Notes: generated by a model from the sequence alone, not told the origin. Shown: positions 8,082-16,724, numbered from the stretch's first letter. The stretch is DNA of 64,000 bases from an uncultured Pelagibacteraceae bacterium (GCA_902524955.1 CABZEY010000003.1:1-64000), one strand, 5' to 3'. Program-made: numbers and translations.

Positions 8082-8966
8082 ATGCATAATATTAAAGCTT
8101 ATGTCTTTTTAGTACTTTGTACACTTTTTTGGGCAGGAAATTTTATTGTTGGAAAAGTTGCAACACTTTTTGAGATACCACCTTTTACATTGAATTTTTA
8201 TAGATGGTTAATTGCATTTTTTATTTTATTTCCCTTTACATATAAAAAAATTTTTAAAGGATTTGAAGAGATTAAAAATAAAATTGTGCCATTGTCTTTA
8301 ATGGCATTTACAAGCATAACTATTTTTAATTCTGTAATTTATTATTCACTTAATTTTACACAAGTGCTTAATGGTGTCTTAATGATATCTACAATACCCG
8401 TTTTAATTATTTTTTTTTCATCCTGTTTTACAAGTGAAAGAATAAAATTTACTCAAATAATAGGTGTAGTAACATCTTTATTTGGCGTACTCGTAATTAT
8501 TACAAAGTTTGAATTAAATAAATTATTAAAACTCAATTTGAATAAAGGGGATTTATGGATATTGGTTGCAATGATATCATGGGCTACTTATTCAATAATG
8601 GTTAAAGAAAAAAAAATTAACCTATCACCTTTTGCATTATTGGAAACACTAATATTTATAGGTTTGTTATTTTTATTACCATTTTACTTATATGAGTTGT
8701 ATAGCGCTAAATACTTAAATATAAATGTTCCTGTAATTTTGACTATTGGATACGTTGTTTTATTCGCAGGTATAGGTGCCTATATATTTTGGATAGGTGC
8801 TATACAATTAATAGGACCAAGTCGTTCAGGTGTTTTTTTGCATTTAATGCCAATCTTTAGTTCTCTCATGGCGATATTTTTATTGGGAGAGAGGTTGGCG
8901 ATTTTTCATGTTCTTGGCGCTTGTTTCATAATTTTTGGTATTTTTGTCTCGACTAAATTTAAATAA
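8082..8966 (+). CDS. EamA/DMT superfamily transporter
   Basis: 294 residues with about ten membrane helices arranged as two EamA repeats. Typical features are LFWAGNFIVGKVA near the N-terminus, FNFYRW-like NFYRWLIAF, GVLVIITKFE at the end of the first repeat, and the GPSRSGVFLHLMPIFSSLMAIFLLGERL block of the second. Family members export or import amino acids, nucleosides or other small metabolites. The substrate cannot be inferred. It ends three bases before the converging ccdA-like gene. Confidence 0.88.
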   Translation: MHNIKAYVFLVLCTLFWAGNFIVGKVATLFEIPPFTLNFYRWLIAFFILFPFTYKKIFKGFEEIKNKIVPLSLMAFTSITIFNSVIYYSLNFTQVLNGVLMISTIPVLIIFFSSCFTSERIKFTQIIGVVTSLFGVLVIITKFELNKLLKLNLNKGDLWILVAMISWATYSIMVKEKKINLSPFALLETLIFIGLLFLLPFYLYELYSAKYLNINVPVILTIGYVVLFAGIGAYIFWIGAIQLIGPSRSGVFLHLMPIFSSLMAIFLLGERLAIFHVLGACFIIFGIFVSTKFK

Positions 8967-8969
8967 AAA

Positions 8970-9683
8970 CTATCCTAATTTTCCAAGGAAAGGGAACCAT
9001 TTCAATAGATAAAAACCAAGTGTTTGTAGTTTTCCTGTAACTATTAATACTCCTGTAATTAACAAAATATAACCACTAATTTTTTGAATTTTTACAATAT
9101 GTAAACTTGTTTTTTTTGAAAAAATTAAAAACTTTGTAATGTAAATTCCAGATAAAATAAATGGGATTGCAAGGCCAATAGAGTAAATAATTAGTAAAAA
9201 AACACCTTTCATCAAGGTGGTTTCTAATGACGCTAAAGCAAGAACTGAACCTAATATTGGACCTATGCAAGGAGACCAACCAAAACCAAAACCAATACCA
9301 ATTAATAAAGACATATAGGGTTTAGTAATTTGATTTTTAAAATGATATTTAAATTCTTGATTTAGTAATCTAAGTTGCAAAATACCAATCATGTTTAAAC
9401 TAAAGAAAATAATTATGATCCCAACAACATATGTAAAAACACTCGAATATTTGAGCATGGTAGACCCAAACAACGTTGCTGTGGCTCCCAATGATACAAA
9501 TACAATAGAAAAACCAATTGTAAAAAGTAAGGTTTCTTTAAAAATAAAATATTTTTTTTTATCTTCCAGACCCTCAAGCGTTGTGCCGTTTATAAAAGAT
9601 ATATAACCTGGAATAAGAGGCAATACGCAAGGTGACAGAAAACTCAATATACCTGCACCGAATGATAAAAAATATAAACTCAT
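8970..9683 (-). CDS. ccdA: Cytochrome c biogenesis protein CcdA (thiol-disulfide transmembrane transporter)
   Basis: 237 residues, about six membrane helices, with the two redox cysteines of CcdA in their usual settings: LSPCVLPLIPGY (Cys19) and FGWSPCIGPILG (Cys139). It passes electrons from cytoplasmic thioredoxin-type proteins to periplasmic thiol reductants for haem attachment or disulfide repair. Its ATG overlaps the glutaredoxin stop by one base (TAATG), so the two are co-translated. No other cytochrome c maturation gene is in the window. Confidence 0.93.
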   Translation of the reverse strand: MSLYFLSFGAGILSFLSPCVLPLIPGYISFINGTTLEGLEDKKKYFIFKETLLFTIGFSIVFVSLGATATLFGSTMLKYSSVFTYVVGIIIIFFSLNMIGILQLRLLNQEFKYHFKNQITKPYMSLLIGIGFGFGWSPCIGPILGSVLALASLETTLMKGVFLLIIYSIGLAIPFILSGIYITKFLIFSKKTSLHIVKIQKISGYILLITGVLIVTGKLQTLGFYLLKWFPFLGKLG

Positions 9684-9940
9684 TATATCCCTAAAATTTT
9701 ATCTAACTTACCCTTGTTATCAAGCTCATGAACGTGGTCACAGTCGCCAATATAGGTACCATCTATAAACATCTGAGGAACTGTTCTAGCACCATTTGAT
9801 TTAGAAATCATTTCATCAAATTTTTCTGGTTTAATTGAAAGGTCGATTTCCTCAAATATAATTTTTTTCTTTTTCATTAAATTTTTTATTCTTAAACAAT
9901 AAGGACAATAAGGAGTTGTATAAATTTTAATTTTATTCAT
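9683..9940 (-). CDS. grxC: Glutaredoxin 3
   Basis: 85 residues from ATG at 9940. Class I glutaredoxin with dithiol active site CPYC at 12-15, the cis-Pro TVPQMFIDG loop, and the GDCDHVHEL glutathione-binding segment. A longer in-frame reading from 9994 would overlap the upstream gene by 47 nt and adds no conserved residues, so the shorter start is preferred. It reduces glutathione-mixed disulfides in the cytoplasm. Sitting directly before ccdA suggests a shared role in thiol redox control. Confidence 0.92.
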   Translation of the reverse strand: MNKIKIYTTPYCPYCLRIKNLMKKKKIIFEEIDLSIKPEKFDEMISKSNGARTVPQMFIDGTYIGDCDHVHELDNKGKLDKILGI

Positions 9941-9947
9941 TAAGATT

Positions 9948-10721
9948 TCAACTTTCTTTATCATACACACACCTAAAACCGATATAAATAACATAAAAAT
10001 CAGATGGTTTATATTGAACTTCTGATACTTGAGTTTTATAAGCCCCGTACCACCAAGAAGATCCAGCTGTCAGAGACTTCTTATTTTTTTGGTTATCAAT
10101 CCATTCCCAGACATTTCCACCCATACCCACAAGTCCATTTATTCCTTCTGGCAAAGATGTAACGTTAACATGTTTATTATAATTCAAAACTCCTTGAGCA
10201 TTTAAACCTTCAGCCTTATCTCCACTTGGGTACACATAGGTTTGACCTTTAACAAATTTATCTGATTTTAAAAGTTGAGTATATGCTGCCAATTTCCATT
10301 CTTCAAAAGTTGGAAGCCTACCACCTATTGATTTGCAAAATTTTTCAGCTTCAAATCGATTAATATGTGTCGCTGGCTCAAGATCACTTTCAGGCTTTTT
10401 TCCGTATGGAGTTTTATAATTCCAACCTTTTCTCTTCTCCCAGCCAGCACCCCATTCATACCCTCCGCCATTTTTTTCTGCTAAAGTAATTACGTTATTT
10501 TTTTTAGCATACTCTTTAAATTCTTTAATAGTAATTTCATATTTATTAATAGCAAATTGCCCAAGAGACACTCTTTTATTAATAAAGTCTTTTTCATATG
10601 AAAATGCATCTTGAAGATTAGAAAAAATCAAAAAAATTGTTATTGAAATTGCTAAGAAAATCAAAATAATAATGGAAAATACTGAAGATAAAATTCCTAG
10701 TAATAGTTTTAAAAAATTCAT
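9948..10721 (-). CDS. FGE/SUMF1-fold membrane-anchored protein (probably not a sulfatase activator)
   Basis: 257 residues: one membrane helix at about 7-32, then an FGE-sulfatase (C-type lectin-like) domain. Family landmarks are INKYEITIKEFKEYA, HINRFEAEKFCKSIGGRLPTFEEWKLAA, VGMGGNVWEWIDN, and a final IGFRCVYD. The Arg-x-Gly-Gly-Ser-Trp to Cys-Arg segment that carries the copper-site cysteines in true formylglycine-generating enzymes reads AGSSWWYGAYKTQ, without cysteine. It is therefore more likely a binding or structural SUMF-fold protein. Its ATG overlaps the upstream methyltransferase stop by 4 nt. Confidence 0.85.
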   Translation of the reverse strand: MNFLKLLLGILSSVFSIIILIFLAISITIFLIFSNLQDAFSYEKDFINKRVSLGQFAINKYEITIKEFKEYAKKNNVITLAEKNGGGYEWGAGWEKRKGWNYKTPYGKKPESDLEPATHINRFEAEKFCKSIGGRLPTFEEWKLAAYTQLLKSDKFVKGQTYVYPSGDKAEGLNAQGVLNYNKHVNVTSLPEGINGLVGMGGNVWEWIDNQKNKKSLTAGSSWWYGAYKTQVSEVQYKPSDFYVIYIGFRCVYDKES

Positions 10722-11416
10722 AAAATTTCTAAATTTATTTCTTCACAAATTAGTCTTTTAGATCGATGTATTGAATTATCATTATTATTTATAATTTTAA
10801 TTTTTTTAAAAACGTTTTTAAAAAAATCAGGTCTTACAGTGTCAAAAATAAAAATTGTTTTTTCATTAGACCATTTGATTAAAAAGTTCTTATATATATT
10901 AAAACTATAGTGATAATCCAATGAAAAAAAAGAAAAAATTAAATCATATTTTTTTTTTGGAAAATCTTGTTTATCAAAATCAAAAACCTTAAATTTATTA
11001 TTATTTTTGCAATTATCAAAAAAAAATTTTTTTGTTAGATCAATTGAATTATATGCTTCTTTTTCATTCCAGCTATATTTAATTTTTTTTGATACAAAGT
11101 TTCTCTCTATAAGATCTAGGCTGCAGTCTTGAAAATTTTTCATTATTAGAGTTTCTAGACCACCGATGCCACCGCCTATTGATAGAATATCTTTACAATT
11201 GTTAAGTTTAACGAACTTATTTAAAAATTTATATTCTTCAAAGCAGATTTCGTAATATTTTTCAGAAACGTAATTATTATTTAAAAATCTCGAAAATAAA
11301 ATTGTAAAAAGTAGCCTACCAAATAACTTCCTTATTTTAGATTGAAACAATGTTAATATCTCAATTCTTTGAAAAGTTATTAACCTAACTATTGAATTAT
11401 TTACTTTAAATTTCAT
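10718..11416 (-). CDS. Putative SAM-dependent methyltransferase
   Basis: 232 residues, Lys/Asn/Phe-rich. The only clear motif is a glycine-rich motif I, ILSIGGGIGGLET (about 77-89), followed by an acidic residue after the next strand (LDLIERN), the usual arrangement in class I SAM methyltransferases. A later KKYDLIFSFFSLDYHYSF segment fits motif IV. The N-terminal 60 residues are unassigned. First gene of a four-gene minus-strand run with the FGE-fold protein, grxC and ccdA. The acceptor is unknown. Confidence 0.65.
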   Translation of the reverse strand: MKFKVNNSIVRLITFQRIEILTLFQSKIRKLFGRLLFTILFSRFLNNNYVSEKYYEICFEEYKFLNKFVKLNNCKDILSIGGGIGGLETLIMKNFQDCSLDLIERNFVSKKIKYSWNEKEAYNSIDLTKKFFFDNCKNNNKFKVFDFDKQDFPKKKYDLIFSFFSLDYHYSFNIYKNFLIKWSNEKTIFIFDTVRPDFFKNVFKKIKIINNNDNSIHRSKRLICEEINLEIL

Positions 11417-11460
11417 TTTTTAATATGTAATTATCTCATTTAATTTATTTATTAAAAAAT

Positions 11461-11832
11461 ATGACAAATTTTAAAAGAGTAAAAGAGTTTATGATGACCT
11501 TTGGTCAAGATGTAAAAAAAAAAGCAGTTTTTCCTGAAAAAAAGATACAGGATTTGAGAATAAGTCTTATTGAGGAGGAGTTACAAGAATTAAAGGAGGC
11601 AATTAAAAATAAAGATATCAAGGAAGTTGCAGATGCTTTGACCGATATACTTTATGTCACTTATGGTGCCGGACACTCATTTGGTATAGATTTAGACAAG
11701 TGCTTTGATGAAGTTCAGAGATCTAACATGAGCAAGTTAGGAGATGATGGTAAACCTATATACAACGAGAATGGAAAAGTGTTAAAAGGACCAAATTATT
11801 TTAAACCAGATCTAACAAAGTTTATCACATGA
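11461..11832 (+). CDS. MazG/PRA-PH-like nucleotide pyrophosphohydrolase
   Basis: 123 residues of the all-alpha NTP-pyrophosphatase fold. Metal-binding acidic motifs are visible: IEEELQEL (Glu39, Glu40, Glu43) and EVADALTDILYV (Glu55, Asp58, Asp62). A C-terminal segment VQRSNMSKLGDDGKPIY with LKGPNYFKPDL is typical of the phage/bacterial HisE-MazG-like subgroup. It probably hydrolyses a non-canonical or surplus NTP. The substrate is not deducible. Its stop overlaps the next start by 4 nt (ATGA). Confidence 0.82.
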   Translation: MTNFKRVKEFMMTFGQDVKKKAVFPEKKIQDLRISLIEEELQELKEAIKNKDIKEVADALTDILYVTYGAGHSFGIDLDKCFDEVQRSNMSKLGDDGKPIYNENGKVLKGPNYFKPDLTKFIT

Positions 11833-12893
11833 AAGAATATAAAATTGCATCAATTGCAGGAGACGGTATTGGAAAAGAAGTATTACCTGAGGGGATTAAA
11901 ATCTTAAAAGAAGTTGCTAAACAACATCAGTTTAAACTTACTATTGACGAATTTGATTTTGCCTCATGCGATTATTATGAAAAGCATGGAAAAATGTTAC
12001 CAGACGATTGGCAAGAAAAAATTGGAAAGCATGATGCGATTTTCTTTGGAGCCGTTGGTGACCCTGAAAGATTACCTGATCATATTTCATTATGGGGATC
12101 ATTATTAAAGTTTAGAAGAGATTTTGATCAATATATAAATTTAAGGCCAGTAAAACTAATGCCAGGAGTTCCATGTCCATTAGCTAATAAAAAACCAGGT
12201 GATATCGATATGATGATAGTTCGAGAAAATACTGAAGGAGAATATTCTTCAGTTGGCGGAAAGATGTATCAAGGAACTGACAGAGAGATAGTAGTTCAAG
12301 AAACAGTCATGTCTAGAGTAGGAATTGATAGGGTTCAAAAATTTGCCTTTGAACTTGCTAAAACAAGAAAAAGAAAAAAATTAACTAGTGCTACTAAATC
12401 TAATGGTATTTCAATTACAATGCCTTATTGGGATGAAAGATTTGAAATACACAAAAAAGAATATCCTGATGTTAAGACTGATCAATATCATATTGATATT
12501 TTAACCGCTCGTTTTGTTTTAACTCCAGAGTGGTTTGATGTTGTGGTTGGATCAAATTTATTTGGAGATATTCTCTCTGATCTTGGACCAGCATGCACAG
12601 GTACAATTGGAATTGCACCATCAGGAAACATTAATCCAGAAAATAAATTTCCTTCATTATTTGAACCTGTTCATGGATCTGCACCAGATATTGCAGGTAA
12701 AGGAATTGCTAATCCCATAGGTCAAATTTGGTCCGGTGCAATGATGCTAGATTATTTAGGAGAAAAAGAGGCAAGTGATCGAATTATTAACTCAATAGAG
12801 AAAACTTTATCAGACAAAAAAAGTAGAACCAAAGATTTATCAGGAGAATCGAACACTAAAGAATGTAGCAATGCAGTTTTAAAAAATCTTTAA
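11829..12893 (+). CDS. dmlA: D-malate / tartrate dehydrogenase (isocitrate/isopropylmalate DH family)
   Basis: 354 residues. IASIAGDGIGKEV is the family N-terminus. FASCDYYEKHGKMLPDDW, FGAVGDP, DHISLWGSLLKFRRDFDQY, NLRPVKLMPGVPCPL and IVRENTEGEYSSVGG are diagnostic of the tartrate dehydrogenase/D-malate dehydrogenase branch, which decarboxylates D-malate to pyruvate with NAD. The metal-binding SNLFGDILSDLG and EPVHGSAPDIAGKGIANP are intact. Although related to LeuB, the SLLKFRR-type substrate loop argues for DmlA/TtuC. The stop is immediately followed by a copy of the tmRNA end. Confidence 0.8.
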   Translation: MKEYKIASIAGDGIGKEVLPEGIKILKEVAKQHQFKLTIDEFDFASCDYYEKHGKMLPDDWQEKIGKHDAIFFGAVGDPERLPDHISLWGSLLKFRRDFDQYINLRPVKLMPGVPCPLANKKPGDIDMMIVRENTEGEYSSVGGKMYQGTDREIVVQETVMSRVGIDRVQKFAFELAKTRKRKKLTSATKSNGISITMPYWDERFEIHKKEYPDVKTDQYHIDILTARFVLTPEWFDVVVGSNLFGDILSDLGPACTGTIGIAPSGNINPENKFPSLFEPVHGSAPDIAGKGIANPIGQIWSGAMMLDYLGEKEASDRIINSIEKTLSDKKSRTKDLSGESNTKECSNAVLKNL

Positions 12894-12913
12894 GGGGCGT
12901 TCTGTTACCAGGT
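12894..12913 (+). repeat. Direct repeat of the ssrA end, copy 1 (att-like)
   Basis: Twenty bases matching 13499-13518 at 19 of 20 positions (single A/G difference at base 14). The other copy is the terminal segment of the tmRNA coding piece. After the match both copies resume a shared GCAAAATT, this copy lacking about 16 bases of the tmRNA hairpin. It starts right after the dmlA stop. Confidence 0.75.
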
Positions 12914-12921
12914 AGCAAAAT

Positions 12922-13377
12922 TTATTTTCCTTTATTTCTGTCAAATATTTCTTTTGTTACTTGGTGAGAAGGAAAAGGGCCACCAACTATTGCGGTTCCA
13001 ATTGCCCCACCCAATATAGCACCTGCTACATTTGATGAGTTTACACCGGAAATAAAGTAATAATTTTCACCTTTTTTAAAATTAACTGGAATATTAGTTT
13101 GTCCGAATACTAATGACATAGGGTCCGCCTTTACAGTAATAATATTGCTTCCTTCAGGAGCATAAAATTTTATAAAATCTTTAGGATATAATGACCCTAC
13201 CTCTGTGCCATTTAACCTAACTATAGCTCTAACACCTCCATATAAAAAGCCGCCCTGTCTATAAATAGAGACATTAGCCATGTCTTTTGAATCAACAATC
13301 AATTGAGATTCATTTTTAACCCCTGTAGATGCGCAACCATACGTTAAGACAAATAATAAAATTAAAAATTTTTTCAT
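12922..13377 (-). CDS. Small lipoprotein, DUF2846-like
   Basis: 151 residues. The N-terminus MKKFLILLFVLTYGCAS is a lipoprotein signal with the lipid-acceptor Cys at residue 15. The mature part has ANVSIYRQGGF, IVRLNGTEVGSL and a late small-residue hydrophobic stretch VAGAILGGAIGTAIVGG, the pattern of DUF2846-family lipoproteins. Function is unknown; an envelope location is likely. It is the only gene between the two tmRNA-end repeats and runs opposite to dmlA. Confidence 0.75.
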   Translation of the reverse strand: MKKFLILLFVLTYGCASTGVKNESQLIVDSKDMANVSIYRQGGFLYGGVRAIVRLNGTEVGSLYPKDFIKFYAPEGSNIITVKADPMSLVFGQTNIPVNFKKGENYYFISGVNSSNVAGAILGGAIGTAIVGGPFPSHQVTKEIFDRNKGK

Positions 13378-13498
13378 ATAAATGAATTTAACATTAAATT
13401 TTGATTTTTAAAATTTATATTGCTAAATATGCTTAAGAATAATTTAAGACTTTAACTACATTTTTTGAAAAGAAACAAGAATCGAAAATTAAAAAGTA

Positions 13499-13518
13499 GG
13501 GGCGTTCTGTTGCCAGGT
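13499..13518 (-). repeat. Direct repeat of the ssrA end, copy 2 (native tmRNA copy)
   Basis: This is the end of the tmRNA coding piece, pairing with 13523-13534-side G-rich bases to close its terminal hairpin. It repeats 12894-12913 with one mismatch, in the same orientation, 605 nt apart. Confidence 0.75.
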
Positions 13519-13757
13519 GCCCCGGACCCCGTTTGCAAAATTAACCTAAGTTAATTAAGCAGCAAGTGCATAACTTTCGTTAGCATTTATAAATTAGCCC
13601 GTTACGGCGGAACCATACCGGGTAAAAGAAAAGCCTTTAGACATCCGTCGAGCCTATTTCACCCCCATGAGTTGTATTTGGTGGAGGTGCAGGGTACCGC
13701 CCCCTGGTCCGAAATGTTTATTACGAATTTCGTTTATCACCATAGTTGGAAAACCAA
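13499..13757 (-). ncRNA. ssrA: Two-piece (permuted) tmRNA
   Basis: Read on the minus strand the permuted order is clear. The acceptor piece comes first, with T stem-loop CAGGG-GGCGGTA-CCCTG and CACCTCC-ACCA ending at 13679. A spacer of about 12 nt follows, then the coding piece starts at 13666 with GGGGGTGAAATAGGCTCGAC. CACCTCC pairs with GGGGGTG to rebuild the acceptor stem. The tag frame runs 13584 to 13555 and encodes ANESYALAA then TAA. The tag with SmpB frees stalled ribosomes and marks proteins for proteolysis. Outer ends are approximate. Confidence 0.93.
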
Positions 13758-13807
13758 CACAAATTAATATAAGTGAAAGATTCTAAATTTAAAGTAAATT
13801 AAATCTA

Positions 13808-14755
13808 ATGGCATTAACAGAACAGCAAAAACAAGAAATCAAAGAACAGCAATCTCATCAAAATACAACAAAAAGAGTAACTGTTGCTGATCTTGAGAAA
13901 ATTCTGTATGAGGCCATTCCGATTTTAGATCATGGATTTATAAGAGTAGTTGATTACATGGGTGATGATAGCTCGATTGTTCAAGCAGCTCGAGTTTCAT
14001 ATGGAAAAGGAACAAAAAAAGTTTCTACAGATGAAGGCTTAATAAGATATTTATTAAGACATTGGCATAGTACTCCATTTGAAATGTGTGAAATTAAATA
14101 TCATATCAAACTACCAATTTTTATTGCTAGACAATGGATCAGACATCGTACTGCTAATGTAAATGAATATTCTGCACGTTATTCAATTTTAGATAAAGAA
14201 TTTTATATTCCAGCTCCTGATAAACTTGCTGCTCAAGCTGTAAATAATCGACAAGGAAGAGGAGATGTACTCGAAGGTGAACAGGCACAAGAGGTGTTAA
14301 ATATTTTAAAAGAAGACTCACAAAGAACATATGAGAATTATGAAAAAATGTTAAACGAGAGATACGATGGATCAACAATTGATGAAAATAAATCAGGACT
14401 TGCAAGAGAGTTAGCAAGAATGAATTTAACATTAAATTCATATACCCAATGGTATTGGAAAACTGATCTTTTAAATCTAATGAATTTCTTATTTTTAAGA
14501 GCTGATATGCACGCACAATATGAAATCAGAGTTTATGCTGAAGCTATGATTGAAACTTTAAAAAAATGGGTTCCAATTACACATTCCGCTTTTCTAGATT
14601 ATAGAGTTGGAGCGGCTCATATTTCTGCAAAAGGTTTGAACGTTATTAAATCAATGTTGAGTGGTGGCAAAGTTGATCTTGAAAGCTCAGGTTTAAGTAA
14701 AAGGGAATGGAATGAGTTAATGCAAGTTTTAGATAAAAAAGATTTAATTACTTAA
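13808..14755 (+). CDS. thyX: Flavin-dependent thymidylate synthase
   Basis: 315 residues. The ThyX signature [15 protein letters not shown] starts at residue 112 and fits RHRx7S. The N-terminal [26 protein letters not shown] segment and the late [14 protein letters not shown]-type block ([18 protein letters not shown]) bind FAD and dUMP. It makes dTMP using methylenetetrahydrofolate and FAD, so no classical thyA is needed. It converges with the Mrp-like gene, their ends overlapping by 4 nt. Confidence 0.96.
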   Translation: MALTEQQKQEIKEQQSHQNTTKRVTVADLEKILYEAIPILDHGFIRVVDYMGDDSSIVQAARVSYGKGTKKVSTDEGLIRYLLRHWHSTPFEMCEIKYHIKLPIFIARQWIRHRTANVNEYSARYSILDKEFYIPAPDKLAAQAVNNRQGRGDVLEGEQAQEVLNILKEDSQRTYENYEKMLNERYDGSTIDENKSGLARELARMNLTLNSYTQWYWKTDLLNLMNFLFLRADMHAQYEIRVYAEAMIETLKKWVPITHSAFLDYRVGAAHISAKGLNVIKSMLSGGKVDLESSGLSKREWNELMQVLDKKDLIT

Positions 14756-15570
14756 CCAATTATTTTCTCAGAAATTTTACTAAACTGTATTTTAATATCC
14801 TCTGCTAAACTTTCGTATACAACGCCATTGTTAGTACAAAGATTAAAAGTTTCATCAATTCTTATTTTATCAAGTAAATCTACTTTTTGATCCTTACATA
14901 ATTGGTCTGCACCATTCTCACCAAAAGGATATGATTTATTATTATTTTGATCAGAAATAAAAGACATATTTTCTATAACTCCCAAAACTGGAATATTTGT
15001 TTTTTTAAACATTTCAATTCCTCTATTTGCATCTGTAATCGAAAGTTTTTGAGGTGTTGTAATAATTATACTCGATGAAACATCTAACTCTTGAGCAAAT
15101 GTTAATATTGCATCACCTGTTCCTGGAGGTAAATCTACAAACAAACAATCTAATTCTCCCCAATTCACATTATTTAAAAAAGACTTAATTGCACTAATTA
15201 CCATTGGCCCTCTCCATACCATGGGAGAATTTTTTTCAATTAAAAAACCCATTGAAATTAATTTTAAGTTTTGACGAATTATTGGATTTAGTTTTTTATT
15301 TTCATCTGCTGTTGGCTTTTCAAACGCACCGAATAAATCTGGTATTGATGGACCATAAACATCTGCATCAAGTAATCCAATGGAATAATTTCTTTTTGCA
15401 CTTGCAACTGCTAGATTTGCACAAATTGTTGACTTACCAACGCCACCTTTGGCACTAGCAATAGCTACAATCTTTTTAACCCCAGGAATTTTTTTTTTCA
15501 AAAATTGTGATTTTGGATCAATTTTATCTCTAAAATTCTGCGTTAAATTAACTTTTTTGTCGCTATCCAC
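14752..15570 (-). CDS. Mrp/ApbC/Ind1-family P-loop ATPase, lacking the CxxC motif
   Basis: 272 residues. A deviant Walker A with signature Lys, [10 protein letters not shown], lies near residues 38-47; [28 protein letters not shown] and VIENMSF are the Mrp/Ind1 hallmarks of iron-sulfur cluster carriers. Two parts are missing: the N-terminal DUF59 domain, and the CxxC that normally follows ENMS and holds the bridging cluster (here [13 protein letters not shown]). The four cysteines present are isolated. It may deliver clusters differently or have lost that role. Confidence 0.88.
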   Translation of the reverse strand: MDSDKKVNLTQNFRDKIDPKSQFLKKKIPGVKKIVAIASAKGGVGKSTICANLAVASAKRNYSIGLLDADVYGPSIPDLFGAFEKPTADENKKLNPIIRQNLKLISMGFLIEKNSPMVWRGPMVISAIKSFLNNVNWGELDCLFVDLPPGTGDAILTFAQELDVSSSIIITTPQKLSITDANRGIEMFKKTNIPVLGVIENMSFISDQNNNKSYPFGENGADQLCKDQKVDLLDKIRIDETFNLCTNNGVVYESLAEDIKIQFSKISEKIIG

Positions 15571-15645
15571 CTTGTTTTTTCCTTTTAAAATACTACCTAA
15601 CTATGTACTAGTATCGCAAAAAAAATTTAAAACAACGGAGCAAAA

Positions 15646-16722
15646 ATGTCTGGTTCACCGTGGGGAAATGGAGGAAATGATCGACCATCAGGCAATGGTG
15701 GTGGAAGAAGACCGCCTAATATAGACGATTTAGCCGGACAGTTTCAAGATTCTTTAAAGAAAATGTTTCCTGGAAAAAAAATTCCAGGAGGAAACAAACC
15801 AATTCTATTATTTGGAATAATTATTTTAGGTATATGGCTAGCAAGTGGTTTTTATAGAGTTTTACCGGATGAACAGGGAGTAGTTTTAAGATTTGGTAAA
15901 TATGTAAATCAAACACAACCAGGATTACATTACCATTTACCTTTTCCAGTGGAAAAAGTGCTAACTCCTAAAGTTACTAAAGTTAATAGAATTGATGTTG
16001 GTTATCGTTCAGCATCAGATACAGGTCGTGCAACAAGTGTTAGTGATGTACCTGAAGAAAGCTTAATGCTTACAGGAGACGAAAATATTGTTGATATTGA
16101 CTACTCAGTATTTTGGATAATTAAAGATGCTGGTAAGTTTTTATTTAATATTCAGTCCCCAGAGGATACTGTAAAAAGTGTTGCTGAAACTGCGATGCGG
16201 GAAGTAATTGCAAAAAATGGTATTCAGTCAATTTTAACAGAGGGAAGAGCGCAAATTGAGATAGATACTCAAAATATTATGCAAGAGATTCTTGATAGCT
16301 ATGACTCTGGTATTTCAATAACACAAGTGCAGACACAAAAAGCCGATCCACCAAAAGAAGTTATCGATGCGTTTAGGGATGTCCAAGCTGCAAAGGCAGA
16401 TAAAGAAAGAGCTCAAAACGAAGCTGAAGCATACGCTAATGATGTGATACCAAGAGCGCGAGGAGAAGCAGCACAAATTTTACAACAAGCAGAAGCATAT
16501 AAGCAAGAGGTTGTTGCTTTAGCAGAGGGTGAGGCAAGTAGATTTCTAGCAATATATAACGAGTATAGAAAAGCAAGGACTGTAACGCAGGAGAGAATGT
16601 ATTTAGAAACTATGGAAAAAGTGATGGCAGATATTAATAAAATAATTATTGATAAAAAATCAGGTGGAGGAGTTGTGCCTTACTTACCTTTACCGGAACT
16701 TAAAAAGAATTCAGGTAACTAA
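15646..16722 (+). CDS. hflK: FtsH protease modulator HflK
   Basis: 358 residues. A Gly/Pro/Asn-rich cytoplasmic N-terminus, one membrane helix at about 47-65, a stomatin/SPFH (band 7) domain starting YRVLPDEQGVVLRFGKY, and an Ala/Glu-rich coiled coil (about 245-330). With HflC it forms the large membrane cage around FtsH, whose gene is at 48586. A GGAG ribosome-binding sequence precedes the ATG. The hflC start is 2 nt after its stop. Confidence 0.95.
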   Translation: MSGSPWGNGGNDRPSGNGGGRRPPNIDDLAGQFQDSLKKMFPGKKIPGGNKPILLFGIIILGIWLASGFYRVLPDEQGVVLRFGKYVNQTQPGLHYHLPFPVEKVLTPKVTKVNRIDVGYRSASDTGRATSVSDVPEESLMLTGDENIVDIDYSVFWIIKDAGKFLFNIQSPEDTVKSVAETAMREVIAKNGIQSILTEGRAQIEIDTQNIMQEILDSYDSGISITQVQTQKADPPKEVIDAFRDVQAAKADKERAQNEAEAYANDVIPRARGEAAQILQQAEAYKQEVVALAEGEASRFLAIYNEYRKARTVTQERMYLETMEKVMADINKIIIDKKSGGGVVPYLPLPELKKNSGN

Positions 16723-16724
16723 TT

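Noticed and set aside
9948-10721. Active formylglycine-generating enzyme (sulfatase maturation)
   Set aside because: The region that should carry the catalytic cysteines has none, and no sulfatase gene is in the window.
11415-11460. Inverted repeat ATTTTTTAATA / TATTAAAAAAT between divergent start codons
   Set aside because: Eleven-base arms made only of A and T with a 24-base loop are expected by chance in this composition, and each arm simply looks like an AT-rich leader next to an ATG.
11829-12893. 3-isopropylmalate dehydrogenase (leuB) as the identity of this gene, given leuA nearby
   Set aside because: The SLLKFRRDFDQY and MPGVPCPL segments and FASCDYYEKHGKMLPDDW match the tartrate/D-malate dehydrogenase branch better than LeuB.
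15449-15724. A 91-residue plus-strand ORF running from the Mrp gene into hflK
   Set aside because: It overlaps two well-supported genes in a different frame and its translation shows no family features.
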